A stretch of DNA of 64,000 bases from Gordius sp. MW1 (GCA_964036665.1 OZ038531.1:9238168-9302167); one strand, 5' to 3'; positions 45,749 to 56,705 are shown, counted from the stretch's first letter. Notes: a model not told the origin generated them from the sequence alone. Numbers and translations: made by a program.

Positions 45749-46751
45749 ATGCGGCTTAACATTGCTTCCCTGAATGTCCAATCGCTGAACGACCCTGGGA
45801 TTTTACAGACGCTTACAACCTTCGCTGCCCTACACAACTTTTAAATTTTTTGCGTTCAACAGACCAGATATTCACAGTGTAAAAAACTCCCCGTCAATGA
45901 ATACCATTTTTATGCCTCAGAACGTGGAATTGAACCAACCGGTGTCGGTATTTTCATTAAAAAACGCTCAAAGTAAAAAGTATTAACTTTGTCAACAACC
46001 GCTTGATCATAGCCCACGTAATCCTTTCCATTTTCAATGTCTATGCTCCCCCTTCCTCAAAAAACTTTAACTCTGCGGAAGCCTTCTTCCTTAACATTCA
46101 ACTCGAAATAAATCTAAACTTTAAAAGTATAAAAATAATTTTAGGAGACTTCAATTCATCCCTAACACGCAACGCCAATGACAACTCCTCCTGCATAGGA
46201 CCCAACTCTATTGGACCGACCAATAGAAATGGCAAAATTCTTAAAAAATGGTGCGCCAAACACAAATTTATGGTTTCTTCAACCTTCACCGATCTCCACC
46301 TTGACAGTCTAATTACCTACCAAAAAAACGAAAAACATCGCGGTACCCAAATTGACAATATCTTATATCAATTAAAACACCGCAAAATCATCAAAAACTT
46401 TTGCACCAGCCAACCGATTATAAAGACTGACCACTTCGTCATTGCGGCTGAAATTTTTATTACCCCAGCCGCCCTCCACTCATTTAAAAATATTCAAAAC
46501 TACCCACCTACCCCCCGTTTAATAAAGGACACTCAGCTAGCCACTAGACTTCAAACAGATCTTAAGTTACTTGGCAACTTAGATACGCTCCCGATCAACG
46601 AGGATAACACCCTATTAACAAAGTTTTTTACCTCCAGGCACGACAAACAATTACACATCAATACCAAATCCTGGTTCTCCGAAGAAACAATCACTCTACT
46701 AGAATCCCGTTACAATGTCTTTAAAGACAAAACTCTTAAGAGTAAAAAATA
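45749..46751 (+). pseudogene. LINE endonuclease
   Basis: MRLNIASLNVQSLNDPG and CVQQTRYSQ (catalytic Q/E-T region), a stop near 45841 and another near 45976, then an open stretch of 249 codons from 46003: LSIFNVYAPPSS, ILGDFNSSL, KKWCAKHKFMVSSTFTDLH, TQIDNILYQLKHRKI, IKTDHFVIAAE. GDFN, QIDNI and TDH match the APE signature (metal- and phosphate-contacting residues). The end contains the linker DTLPINEDNTLLTKFFTSRH. Confidence 0.85.
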
Positions 46752-46957
46752 AGACACTTACGAAAAAGATAAAAGCCAGCATCAAAAAAGACAAGAAAAA
46801 TTTCATCTCTAACAAATTAAATGACGCCGAACAAGCTGTGCGTTCTAACAACACCCATTCCTCATATAAATTACTAAAAACTCTAACCACGAAATTCTCC
46901 AATAAACATAACTACCACTCGTTACATAACGATAATTGCAATCCCAACGACTCCTAG
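46715..46957 (+). pseudogene. LINE linker between endonuclease and RT
   Basis: Lys-rich continuation in a second frame (TKKIKASIKKDKKNFISNKL, DAEQAVRSNNTHSSYKLLKT), resembling the pre-RT segment of LINE polyproteins. It ends at a stop before the RT block. Confidence 0.65.
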
Positions 46958-47052
46958 AATCAAACTAATGTATGGGAAGAACATTTTTGATCAATCTTGA
47001 CCATTCCATTTCCCATATCTGATAAACACTTAAACCAACCCTAGGCGAAATA

Positions 47053-48585
47053 ATGTCCGCAGTGAAATCTCTCAAACTGCATAAAGCCCCAGACGGAGAG
47101 GAAATTACTGCCGAGACCCTTAAGGCTGATATTAATCTTTCATCCAAGCTCTTATACTCTCTCTTTTCCAAAATCTGGACTCAGGAGTCCATGCCCCATT
47201 CATGGTCCACAGACCTGCTTACCAAAATTTACAAAAAAGGAGATCCCTCTATCCCTGACAATTATAGAGGGATTACTATAATAAATAACCTATCTAAAAT
47301 CTTCATAAAAATCATTAACAGACGGATCTACCCCTATATCGACAATAACCTAAAGACCAATCAGGCGGGTTTTCGTAAGTCGAAAACAACTACGGAACAC
47401 ATTCTAACCCTCAAGAACCTAATCGATATTTCTTCTCAAGCAAAAATACCTTTAATTCTGACCTTTGCTGATATCCATAAAGCCTTCGACTCACTTTCTC
47501 ACCTCTACATATGGGAATCCTTATGCCTCATTGGTATCCCCAAAAAAATTAAGACTTATCTTCTACATCTATAATGACATGAAAGTGGTCGTCAAACATC
47601 TGCACCACCGCTCCAACCCTATCTTAGTCAATTCTGCAGTTAGGCAGGGGTGCCCACTCTCACCCCTTTTATTCATCACTGCCATGGACCTCATAATATA
47701 GAGATCGACACTTCCATTTGACGGTATCGACTTGGGTGACCAAAAAGTATCCTCCCTCTTATTCGCCGACGATCTATGCATAGTCTTCGACTCGATCTCC
47801 AGAACTTAGAATTTCATAGACAGATTCACCACGGAGACACAGAAAGCGGGTCTGATGATCAACCCTAACAAATCTAATATCCTTTCAATCAATGTACCAT
47901 TGCAATTCAAACCCGTACTCATTGATAATACTCAAGTCTCCATCTCAAATTCAGTTAAATATCTTGGAGTCACCCTCTCCCCTGACACATACTCCCTTAT
48001 AGACATCTCTAATAAAATAGATAAAGCCCTGAAAAAATTCTACTCGTGTTACTCTATATGGAAGTCACATGAACAGGCCTTACCAACCCGCCTCCGCATG
48101 TTATTCTACTCTATAGTTGTGAAACATGGTCACTCAAAGTCCCAACTCTCAGAACGGCCTAAACAAAACTCAACAAAATTCTAAAGATAGTCTGCAATAT
48201 TTTCTACCCGGAGGTAATTAGCAACGTCAACCTCTGGACCCTTTGTAAAATCCCTCCCATTAAATACATAATCATTTCTCGGAAGGCACATCAGTCTAGA
48301 CGGAGTGGTATTACCATATGTCTGAGATCTATTTTTTGGGGACCCCCGCAATTACGAAACCGCAAATGCAGAGGAAGCTGGATATACCAAACCTTTCAGC
48401 AACTCCGGTCCCTCAACCACGATTGGAATTCAATACTCCCCATAATGCAAGACAGGACGGAGTGGAAAACCTTCTCTTCGTCCCACTTTCCCAAGTCGTA
48501 CCCTCCCGTGACGAGATAAATACTACTTCCTTCGTACCTAGCGCCACAGCCCGACCACTCTGTCAATGGGAATATCGTATTCATT
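47053..48585 (+). pseudogene. LINE reverse transcriptase and C-terminal region
   Basis: RT blocks in order: LKLHKAPDGEEITAETLK, YKKGDPSIPDNYRGITIINN, AGFRKSKTTTEHILTL, TFADIHKAFDSLSH (47053-47574). After a one-base frame change come VRQGCPLSPLLFITAMD and SLLFADDLCIV (catalytic FADD near 47763-47780), then AGLMINPNKSNIL and VKYLGVTLSPD (47855-48184). The thumb/C-terminal text IWKSHEQALPTRLRMLFYSI continues to about 48585 in broken form. Two stops (near 47699 and 47808) and several frame changes inactivate it. Confidence 0.9.
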
Positions 48586-48711
48586 ATATATATTATTAGT
48601 ATTTTTTGTTTTTTTTGTTGAATTGAGGTTACTAATCCATTTTATATATACATATACTAACACACTAACCTACTAACAAATGAACACGTAACCTCTGGTT
48701 ATCGTGGCCCG

Positions 48712-48825
48712 AGTTGCACCGCATAGGTGTCAGATGGGACTCAATCTTAGCTTGCCGATTTAGCTAAGCTCTTGAATGTCATCGGGGCAAATACATACAT
48801 ACATACACACAGACATTATTGAATT
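48712..48825 (+). repeat. LINE 3'-end module and ATAC tail
   Basis: GTGTCAGATGGGACTCAATC, TTAGCTTGCCGATTTAGCTA, GTCATCGGGGCAAATACATA then repeated ATAC. Shared with 22414 and 59057. Confidence 0.75.
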
Positions 48826-50295
48826 TTTATATCAGCTGATACAAATTTAAAGTCGTTTCCGATCAAAAGGCAACTTTACAAAAGGCAACTCATCATTAAC
48901 TCATCATGAGTTAATAGTACGATGGATTTATATAAATTGTATGCCCGACTTCCGGTGTATGAAATGGGCAAAAGTGTGGGAAATTGATGCTGCTGCAAAA
49001 TTGTGTATTCAACAAGACTCAAGTAATTTTAATAGATTAAATTTTTAGGAACAACATTGTACCTGAACCATTGGAAAAGCTTGAAATAATATTTAAAGCC
49101 AGAACAGACGTCTGTTTCATTCTAAAATATGGCTATTTTTTGTGGGGTAAGCCTGAAGAAACTTCGTTGAGCAGAATTTGAAAGTATTAAATATAGAGGT
49201 GTTGGGAAGAGTAGACAATGACCTCGTTTCAGGTTGAAAGGAAAAGTAATTAAATTTTTCAGGATAGAAGGTGTCACGCTAGATTTCTTGGTAATATTCT
49301 AATATACTATAAACCCCAATTTCCATTTTAACAACTAATAAGTATTGATTAACTCTTTAAAATGTATTTGAGATAATAAATAGTCAAATAACTCTTATGT
49401 TTATTCAGTTATTATGTTTGAAACTAAAAACACCATTATTACTTATAAATACATATTTATCTAAGGGTCTCTAAGCTTTCTATATAATTAAGATTCAAAT
49501 TGTCTAATTACTTTATAATTACATACATATAAAAATCTAACTTTCCTGAATGTATAAGGAAAATACTTTTGTGTTTGTTACACAAGACCACAATTTAATT
49601 GAATAATCTTTAATGTTTCAAACTTAGTTCTTTATTATTGATTGATTAATTTCAACCTTATTGGGATTTAAATTTGATAACTCTAGATCTTAGTGCAGAA
49701 GTTAAAACAGCTTAAATTTTAACATGATTTGACCCATTAAAATTTTTTCCATTTGTTGCACATGCTTAAATAAAAGTGTAATTCAAAATAATCATTAATA
49801 AGTGTTATTTTTGAGTTTTTAACATTAAATCTGCATTTGTCAAAAATGCCCCCATTTAGTTAAAATAAATGTATAATTTGTAGATATTTAAGTGTAAATT
49901 TAATTTGTAATTTAATTCACCATAGTCCTATATAAAAACATTATTAAAGATTAAAATTATTTAAAGTGTGATTTGTACATTTTGCCTTACCATCAGATCA
50001 TTATTATTTTTCCTCAATATTTGATAAGATAGAAGAAACTATCCATTGGATAGCAAAAACAGAAGGATATAAAATAACATATTTGGAGTTCCGTTTCTCT
50101 AACAAAATAACCGTTTTTAAATGCAGAAAATTACAATTTGCATTCTTATCTATATTCTTTTAACCTCTAAATATTTTAAGCAAGTCATATATTTATATCA
50201 ACCTCCACCTTTTACAGTAAAAGCTAAGTTAGAAATCTATATGCCTATATTGACTACTTTTTTACCACAATTACTCAGATAGAATAATCTATAAA
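48826..50295. other. AT-rich intergenic sequence
   Basis: Nothing recognised. Confidence 0.4.
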
Positions 50296-50300
50296 GTAAT

Positions 50301-51749
50301 TAAGATGGCCTCCAAATTTCTGTGTATAAACGAGCTAAGTATTTATTTAGTATAATATTCCTTCAGAACAAAAAACGCAATGAATTATAATGAATGTGCT
50401 TTTCTCCTTTTTATAATGGTGCGATGATAACAATGAATTCGCTTTTTTCTAAAGCTCAAAATAAGTGATTGCAAACTACGCGAAAATGAATGAATTATTT
50501 TATAATAATTTTATAATAACGATGAATGTGCAATTACTCTAACTAACGCGAAGGCCATTAAAAGGCTCAACGAAAAGGCAGTTAAAACCAGTAAGCGCTT
50601 GAGATGGGTAATAAAATCATAAAATCTTATCCTGGTGACAAAAGCCAATCGGAAAAGTAGTTAAAACCAGTAAGCGAGGGGGGGGGGTATAGGGGAAAAG
50701 AAACCGACTACGAAAACAGTGTGAAACACCACACCTCACCCTTAAGCGAGAAGTCGAAGACTTGAAGTCTGTGGTTGTTGTTATTGTTTTCCTTTTCTCT
50801 CTCTCTGCGCTTTTCTTTTACGTATCGCGTCAGTTAGGACATTTCGGATGTCGCGTGTGATGGCATAGCACATCTTGGATGTCGCGTGTGATGGCATAGC
50901 ACATCTTGGATGTCGCGTGTGATGGCATAGCTTTTTAATGTCGCAGGTCTCGCGTTCAATGGCATATCTCATACGTCGCAAGCTTTCTTCCTATTTCACT
51001 TTCTAGGATAATACCCATGTACAATAATGGTCCCCGACGGATGGATAATAAACATGTACAATATTCATTGCAGAAGGATAATATATATTTATCTCCTTTC
51101 TTTCGGATAATAAACGTGTATAATAATTGTTACGGAAGAATAATATTTTTTTTTTTTTTTTTGAAATATATATTTTTTTTAAACATAATAAACATGTAAG
51201 TGAAGCAACAATAATGGTTACACAAGTATAATATATATAATATGCGTATGTATTTGGGGGGGGGGGGGAACATCAAACAAACAAAAACAATTAATAGCGT
51301 CTCTGTCCTCTAACGAGAAGTCGAAGCGGCCGTCCCATCGAGGTTCAGGACTTCTAAAGCCCCCTCAATCCGGACTGCCGGTTCTCCCTCCTCCCAGGTC
51401 GGACTGGCCTATTGATCGCCTGGGTTTTCGGGCACATCGGGGGTAGATGCCTCCTCCTGCATCCCCACCACCTTTTACCACGGGCCCGAGTTAATTCGGC
51501 CACCTGGCCTTCTCGACGAGAGCCAGCGGTGACCCCGGCTTGTACAGACCCCGATGCCCCAGTTCCTGCAGGAATCAACTCCGCAGCTGGTTGGCCGTTT
51601 CCCCTTGGTCTCACCCGAGGTGTTGCCACAACGGGGTGTACAAGATTAACCACTCTCGCCCGCCCTGTCGGTTCCACCTCGAAGGTAATCAACAGGGGCC
51701 TCCGCACATGGACTGGCGCCGTCGGAATCACTTCCAGACGCACATCATA
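50301..51749 (-). repeat. Inverted left arm (LTR, UTR, 3' ORF)
   Basis: Reverse complement of about 56262-57728. It includes a complete inverted LTR (50301-50733, with CACCACA at its U3 end), the 31-bp tandem repeats (about 50841-50938), G-runs matching the right arm's C-runs, and the 3' ORF on the minus strand. The junction CATCATA|TTTCACACC at 51749/51750 has little or no microhomology. Confidence 0.9.
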
Positions 51750-51755
51750 TTTCAC
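51354..51755 (-). pseudogene. Inverted copy of the 3' ORF
   Basis: Near-identical to 56241-56705 in the first 120 residues (RLEVIPTAPVHVRRPLLITF and VEPTGRARVVNLVHPVV), but the first cysteine of the knuckle is tryptophan (KRWWGCRRRH) and a frameshift after AINRP changes the tail. No normal start codon is present because the junction with the LTR removed it. Confidence 0.75.
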
Positions 51756-52179
51756 ACCGTTTTCGTAGTCGGTTTCTTTTCCCCTATACCCCCCCCCCCC
51801 CCTCGCTTACTGGTTTTAACTACTTTTCCGATTGGCTTTTGTCACCAGGATAAGATTTTATGATTTTATTACCCATTTCAAGCGCTTACTGGTTTTAACT
51901 ACCTTTTCGTTGAGCCTTTTAATGGCCTTCGCGTTAGTTAGTGTAATTGCACATTCATCGTTATTATAAAATTATTATAAAATAATTCATTCATTTTCGC
52001 GTAGTTTGCAATCACTTATTTTGAGCTTTAGAAAAAAGCGAATTCATTGTTATCATCGCACCATTATAAAAAGGAGAAAAGCACATTCATTATAATTCAT
52101 TGCGTTTTTTGTTCTGAAGGAATATTATACTAAATAAATACTTAGCTCGTTTATACACAGAAATTTGGAGGCCATCTTA
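51750..52179 (+). repeat. 5' LTR of Mag-type element (internal)
   Basis: From TTTCACACCGTTTTCGTAG to GGAGGCCATCTTA, matching 57314-57728. It is 8 bp short of the predicted LTR start TGTGGTG. It contains a C-run (51789-51801) and the conserved TTATAAAAAGGAGAAAAGC near 52066, a plausible TATA-type promoter, with transcription start downstream of it. Confidence 0.85.
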
Positions 52180-52180
52180 G

Positions 52181-52194
52181 TGGCGTCAGAAGTT
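52181..52194 (+). other. Primer-binding site, tRNA-Leu-like
   Basis: TGGCGTCAGAAGTT starts 2 bases after the LTR end CTTA. It resembles the complement of a tRNA-Leu 3' end (TGGTGTCAGAAGTGGG) with one mismatch in the first 13 positions. The tRNA assignment is tentative; the position is right for a PBS. Confidence 0.6.
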
Positions 52195-52600
52195 ACCCAA
52201 CCGGACCCTCAAGATATAGAACACATCGTATCAATTTTCCGAGAAGTTCGAAACAAGATTATCAAGAATCGGCGGCGAGACATTCGTATGCAATAGGCAA
52301 AATTAAATCTACAAAACAAAATCAGAAAGAATAAAAAGGTAAATAGAATTCACATAATGCATCTATTTTGTTTAATTGTAATTATATTTCTATTCTTTTA
52401 CCTTTGCCTGCAATTTGTTTTGTTTAGAATTTTTTTGATTAGAATTTTAAGTGCAACCATTTAATCCAATTATATATTGCTTGATTTAGTTTAAAGTTTT
52501 TTTTTGGTGTGATAGGTTATTATGATATATATATATATTTGATGGAGTTTTAATAAAGTGTGTACGTTTTATTATTTACATATATATATATTACTAGCAA
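52195..52600. other. Leader region of Mag-type element
   Basis: Begins with a short readable stretch (IEHIVSIFREVRNKIIKN) ended by a TAG near 52295, then AT-rich sequence with a TATATA run (52522-52540). A normal gypsy gag of about 300 residues is absent, so this may be a deleted or degenerate capsid region. Confidence 0.5.
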
Positions 52601-53095
52601 ATGTTTTTTCGTTCTTCGCAACCTTCAATTGCTATTAATTTTTTCAATTACTTATGCGCGGATAAAATATTGGTCGCGTTAATTAGTTTGTCGTTTATAT
52701 TAATTTATATTCTCTATAAAATTAGGAGAGTTGAGAAGGTATTTGTTTTAAAAACATTGAGGTGTTATCGATGCCATAGAAGAGGTCATAAAAGTGTTGA
52801 CTGCCTAAGAAATAAACCTAATTATAACGATAGGAGAGATATTCATAATCCCGATTTCAATTACCCTGGTGGTTTCCGAAACCGAGATAATAATTATTTT
52901 AAAACTCCGAACTTTTATACTAAAAATGACGGTTTTCCAAACAGTTACCGAGTTAATGAGGACAATTATCAACGTCCGTTTAAACCTAATTGTTGTAATT
53001 TTCATAATCAATACGATAATAACGGTACTGATAGAGGTGTGAGACAGGTCGGTCATGGAGGCGCGGTTGCTGAGAGGCAAGCCGTGCATGACTGA
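52601..53095 (+). CDS. Short Gag-like ORF with CCHC knuckle
   Basis: 164 codons. Residues about 20-42 are hydrophobic (KILVALISLSFILIYILYKI), unusual for Gag. Residues about 55-68 form a retroviral zinc knuckle, CYRCHRRGHKSVDC (C-x2-C-x4-H-x4-C). The rest is Asn/Tyr/Arg-rich (FRNRDNNYFKTPNFYTKN), like nucleocapsid tails. It ends with TGA at 53093-53095 directly followed by CTA, and pol continues in the same frame without an intervening stop. The hydrophobic start may be only a fortuitous ATG in the leader; the knuckle is the dependable part. Confidence 0.75.
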   Translation: MFFRSSQPSIAINFFNYLCADKILVALISLSFILIYILYKIRRVEKVFVLKTLRCYRCHRRGHKSVDCLRNKPNYNDRRDIHNPDFNYPGGFRNRDNNYFKTPNFYTKNDGFPNSYRVNEDNYQRPFKPNCCNFHNQYDNNGTDRGVRQVGHGGAVAERQAVHD

Positions 53096-56000
53096 CTAAT
53101 CTTGTCGCACATTGAATCTGGGAAATGGCGCCGCGAGGATTCGATCAATATGTTTAAAGCATCAATTACACCATCAGCGGTGATTAATATTGATGATATT
53201 TATATTAAAATGTTGATAGATACGGGCGCTTCCATTTCGATCATAAGTCATCGTAGTTTTAAAAAATATTGGCCGCTAAGAAAATATAAGGCAGCAGGTC
53301 TTTTAGCTAAACAAGTTAACAATACTTATATTAATGTATTAGGTAAAGTTAATGTAATAGTAACAGTGAATAATTATAAGGTTAATCTAGAGTTATATAT
53401 ACTCAAGGAGGATGTGGACAACATAATGGGATGGCCATGGATAAAGGTAATAGGCCCTAAATTAAACTGGTGGGGAATTTGTGAGTCAGATAATTTAAAT
53501 AAAACTTGTAGTTTTAAAGCTGAGTCCATAGTGGCATCGCGATTGCCTAGTGGTGTTTTAGAGAGCGGGGACGCTGAGTCTTGTAGCCGTGAAGCACCCC
53601 ATTTTATAACTAATTCAGAGGGCAGGATTTCATTGAAATCAGTTGTCCATGAATCAGTTCCGAGGGCAAAGGCAGAACTTGTCACAACATGGCCAGCAGG
53701 AATTACATTAATTTTGGCTAAATTTTCGGACATTTTTGAGAGTAATTTGGGCTGTGTGAAGGATAGAATTGTCTCAATTAGAGTAAATTCAAACGCCATA
53801 CCTAAATTTTGTCCTGCAAGACGTTTACCTTTAATTATAAAAGATAAGGTAGATTCTGTAATTAAAAGTTGGCTTAAAGACGAGGTGATTGAACCCATAG
53901 ATTATTCAGAATGGGCAACACCTCTAGTACCGGTCAGGAAACCTGACGGTACGGTACGCGTCTGTGCTGATTATAGGGTTACAGTTAATAGATTTGTTAT
54001 TGAAGTAAAATACCCGCTGCCGAGGTTAGAAATGATTTTCGTTAAATTACAGGGAGCTAAATTTTTTTCAAAAATTGATTTGGCTAATGCGTATTTGCAG
54101 CTTAAGGTAGACGAAAGGTCGTCGCGGCTTTTAGCAATTAATACTGATGCCGGACTATTTAGATTCAAGAGATTACCTTTCGGCTTAAGCGTGTCTGCTG
54201 CTATTTTTCAACAGACAATGGCTTCCATTTTTAGTAATTTAGACGGCGTTATATTTTATTTAGACGACATTTTAGTCACGGGTATAACTAGGGAAGAACA
54301 TGATATGCGCCTAATCAAGGTTCTTGAATTAATCAAAGTAAAAGGATTAAAGGTTTCGGCTAAGAAATGCGTTTTTGGAACAGAGCAGATCTTATATTTA
54401 GGTCATATTTTAAGTGATGGTAATATTCAACCTAGGTATGACAAAGTTACGGCAATTAGGGATATTAAAATACCAACTAATAAAAAGGAACTTTCGTCAT
54501 TTTTGGGTGTAATGAATTATTATAGTCGCTTTATAAATAATTATATGGAATTCGCTGGACCATTATATGAATTGACCAGGAAGTCTGTTTTATTTAAATG
54601 GGACGAGACGCATACAGATAATTTTAATTATTTAAAAAATATTTTACTAACTAAACCCGTATTAAGGTGTTACAACCCCGACAAGCAACAGATTTTAAGA
54701 GTCGATGCGTCAAATGTGGGCATCGGCGGCGCGTTATGTCAAGTCGAGGATAATGTTGAACACCCTATTTTGTATTTTTCGCGTAAGCTAAATAAAACGG
54801 AGGTCCGATATTCTGTTATTGAACGGGAGGCTCTAGCAATGATGTACGGATTACAGCGATGTCGAGAATATTTAATTGGTAAATCGTTTACTGTAGTCAC
54901 GGATCATAAACCTCTAGTTGCTTTGTTTAAAAAGACTAACGACCAACTACTAATGTCTGGTAGATTACAGCGTTGGCTAGTTATGTTAGGAAATTTTACC
55001 TTAACTCTTAAATATTGCAAAGGTGAAGACAATGATTTAGCTGATGTATTATCGCGTTTGGGCGCAGATGACATCGAAGCTAATAGTGATTCTTTATCTT
55101 GTGAGATTGTTGGAGGAGAGGTCATAAACATAATTAAAATTTTGGATTTAAAAGACATTATAACCGAGAGTAATGCAGACCCTGATATAATTAAGGTTAC
55201 GAACATTTTACTTGGCTTGGACGAGGACACTAACATACCATCACCTTTTAAACATGTTTTAAACGAAATGTATTTAGAAGATGACGTGCTTAAGAGACAG
55301 GAAAGGTTAGTGGTTCCCAGTAAAATTCGCCAAGAGGTGTTAGGTGTTTTACATCAAGGTCATGCAGGGATGGTTAAGATGAAGGGACTAGCTAGACAAT
55401 ATGTCTGGTGGCCCAAAATTAACAAGGACATTGAAAACTTTGTCCGGCAGTGCGGGCTATGTAAGCTTGACGCACCAATGCCGCGGAGGAGAAAGGCTAG
55501 ATGGCCACGTCCCAAATCTCCCTGGGAGAGGATACATGTTGATTTTTTCGAATTTGACAAAAAACGTTTTATATTAATTGTTGATGCATATTCCGGTTGG
55601 ACGGAATTTAAGAACGTTTTTAGCATGTCAGGTAAAGTAACAATAAATATTTTAAAAGAATTATTTGGCGCGTACGGATTACCTACCTACATTGTTACAG
55701 ATAATGGGAAGGCTTTCGTAAGCGTAGAATTTAAAAATTTTTGTTTAGAATTTAAGATTAGCCATTTACTAACGCCTCCTTATCACCCTAGCTCAAATGG
55801 GCAGGTGGAGAGGTATGTAGGAATAGTCAAAAAATGGTTAAGAGTAGCTAAAGAGACGAGGGGAGGTACATGGATGTTAAGGTTATATCATAATATGGCT
55901 CCAAGGTTTCCTAATCGTCCTTCAGTTAGCTTTGAATTCTTAAGCAGAAAGTTGAGGTACCCGCCTGACTTGTTACAATATCTCGAACCAGTACTACCTA

Positions 56001-56110
56001 GGTCAGATAGTCCTAGATTAAAGCTAAATCAGAAGGTTTGGTATAGGAACTACTTGAAGGAACCTAGATGTAGGGGAGATAGTGGAGCAGGTAGGCTCAA
56101 GGATTTATAA
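53096..56110 (+). CDS. Pol polyprotein of Mag-type element (PR-RT-RH-IN)
   Basis: About 1000 codons without a stop. Protease: MLIDTGASISIISH (about residues 35-50). RT: WATPLVPVRKPDGTVRVCAD, KIDLANAYLQLKV, RLPFGLSVSAAIFQQTM, catalytic FYLDDILVTG, YLGHILSDG. RNase H: LRVDASNVGIGGALCQ, YSVIEREALAMMYGLQR, VVTDHKPLVALF. Integrase: zinc HHCC (HQGHAGMVKM, CGLCKL), DDE core (HVDFFEF, IVTDNGKAFVS, YHPSSNGQVERYVG). No ATG occurs before 53150, consistent with synthesis as a Gag-Pol fusion through the in-frame TGA at 53093. A frame change near 56070 cuts the last 35 or so residues (VEQVGSRIYKIKNAETNK then a stop at about 56180), so this copy may be just inactive. Confidence 0.93.
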   Translation, partial: LILSHIESGKWRREDSINMFKASITPSAVINIDDIYIKMLIDTGASISIISHRSFKKYWPLRKYKAAGLLAKQVNNTYINVLGKVNVIVTVNNYKVNLELYILKEDVDNIMGWPWIKVIGPKLNWWGICESDNLNKTCSFKAESIVASRLPSGVLESGDAESCSREAPHFITNSEGRISLKSVVHESVPRAKAELVTTWPAGITLILAKFSDIFESNLGCVKDRIVSIRVNSNAIPKFCPARRLPLIIKDKVDSVIKSWLKDEVIEPIDYSEWATPLVPVRKPDGTVRVCADYRVTVNRFVIEVKYPLPRLEMIFVKLQGAKFFSKIDLANAYLQLKVDERSSRLLAINTDAGLFRFKRLPFGLSVSAAIFQQTMASIFSNLDGVIFYLDDILVTGITREEHDMRLIKVLELIKVKGLKVSAKKCVFGTEQILYLGHILSDGNIQPRYDKVTAIRDIKIPTNKKELSSFLGVMNYYSRFINNYMEFAGPLYELTRKSVLFKWDETHTDNFNYLKNILLTKPVLRCYNPDKQQILRVDASNVGIGGALCQVEDNVEHPILYFSRKLNKTEVRYSVIEREALAMMYGLQRCREYLIGKSFTVVTDHKPLVALFKKTNDQLLMSGRLQRWLVMLGNFTLTLKYCKGEDNDLADVLSRLGADDIEANSDSLSCEIVGGEVINIIKILDLKDIITESNADPDIIKVTNILLGLDEDTNIPSPFKHVLNEMYLEDDVLKRQERLVVPSKIRQEVLGVLHQGHAGMVKMKGLARQYVWWPKINKDIENFVRQCGLCKLDAPMPRRRKARWPRPKSPWERIHVDFFEFDKKRFILIVDAYSGWTEFKNVFSMSGKVTINILKELFGAYGLPTYIVTDNGKAFVSVEFKNFCLEFKISHLLTPPYHPSSNGQVERYVGIVKKWLRVAKETRGGTWMLRLYHNMAPRFPNRPSVSFEFLSRKLRYPPDLLQYLEPVLPRSDSPRLKLNQKVWYRNYLKEPRCRGDSGAGRLKDL

Positions 56111-56240
56111 GATTAAAAATGCTGAAACAAATAAGATTGAAACTAGGCATGAGGAACAAATTAAATTGTACAATGCTTAATAGTTGAAAGACTTTTTGTA
56201 TGTAGAATGTTAAATCTTATATTTTTATATTCGGCATTAG

Positions 56241-56705
56241 ATGAGAATACCTACTGCATGGTATGATGTGCGTCTGGAAGTGATTCCGACGGCGCCAGTC
56301 CATGTGCGGAGGCCCCTGTTGATTACCTTTGAGGTGGAACCGACAGGGCGGGCGAGAGTGGTTAATCTAGTACACCCCGTTGTGGCAACACCTCGGGTGA
56401 GACCAAGGGGAAACGGCCAACCAGCTGCGGAGTTGATTCCTGCAGGAACTGGGGCATCGGGGTCTGTACAAGCCGGGGTGACCGCTGGCTCTCGACGAGA
56501 AGGCCAGGTGGCCGAATTAACTCGGGCCCGTGGTAAAAGGTGCTGGGGATGCAGGAGGAGGCATCTACCCCCGATGTGCCCGAAAACCCAGGCGATCAAT
56601 AGGCCAATAGGTCCGACCCGGGAGGAGGGAGAACCGGCAGTCCGGATTGAGGGGGCTTTAGAAGTCCTGAACCTCGATGGGACGGCCGCTTCGACTTCTC
56701 GTTAG
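56241..56705 (+). CDS. GC-rich 3' ORF with zinc knuckle, function unknown
   Basis: 154 codons beginning MRIPTAWYDVRLEVIP, about 60 bases after the end of pol. Composition differs strongly from the AT-rich pol: many GGC/CGG codons and Arg, Pro, Ala, Gly and Val. Near residues 105-120 is CWGCRRRHLPPMC (C-x2-C-x3-H-x4-C), a knuckle-like motif after the basic GKR. I do not recognise the family. Position is that of an env or accessory gene, but no signal peptide or membrane segment is seen. Alternatives are a displaced nucleocapsid or a captured host fragment. It is retained as an open frame for about 120 codons in the inverted arm also. Confidence 0.6.
   Translation: MRIPTAWYDVRLEVIPTAPVHVRRPLLITFEVEPTGRARVVNLVHPVVATPRVRPRGNGQPAAELIPAGTGASGSVQAGVTAGSRREGQVAELTRARGKRCWGCRRRHLPPMCPKTQAINRPIGPTREEGEPAVRIEGALEVLNLDGTAASTSR

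Larger units (their letters stand above)
45749..48825 (+). mobile_element. Near full-length APE-type LINE
   Basis: From an ATG at 45749 to the tail at about 48825 the order is endonuclease, linker, RT, C-terminal region, 3'-end module and ATAC tail. The start peptide MRLNIASLNVQSL parallels 17838 (MRIRIASLNINTL) and 58456 (MKIKIASININSL), so the ORF of this family apparently begins with the endonuclease. The tail is ATACATACATACATAC then ACACAGACATTATT. No ORF1 was recognised upstream. Clade cannot be assigned by eye. Confidence 0.88.
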
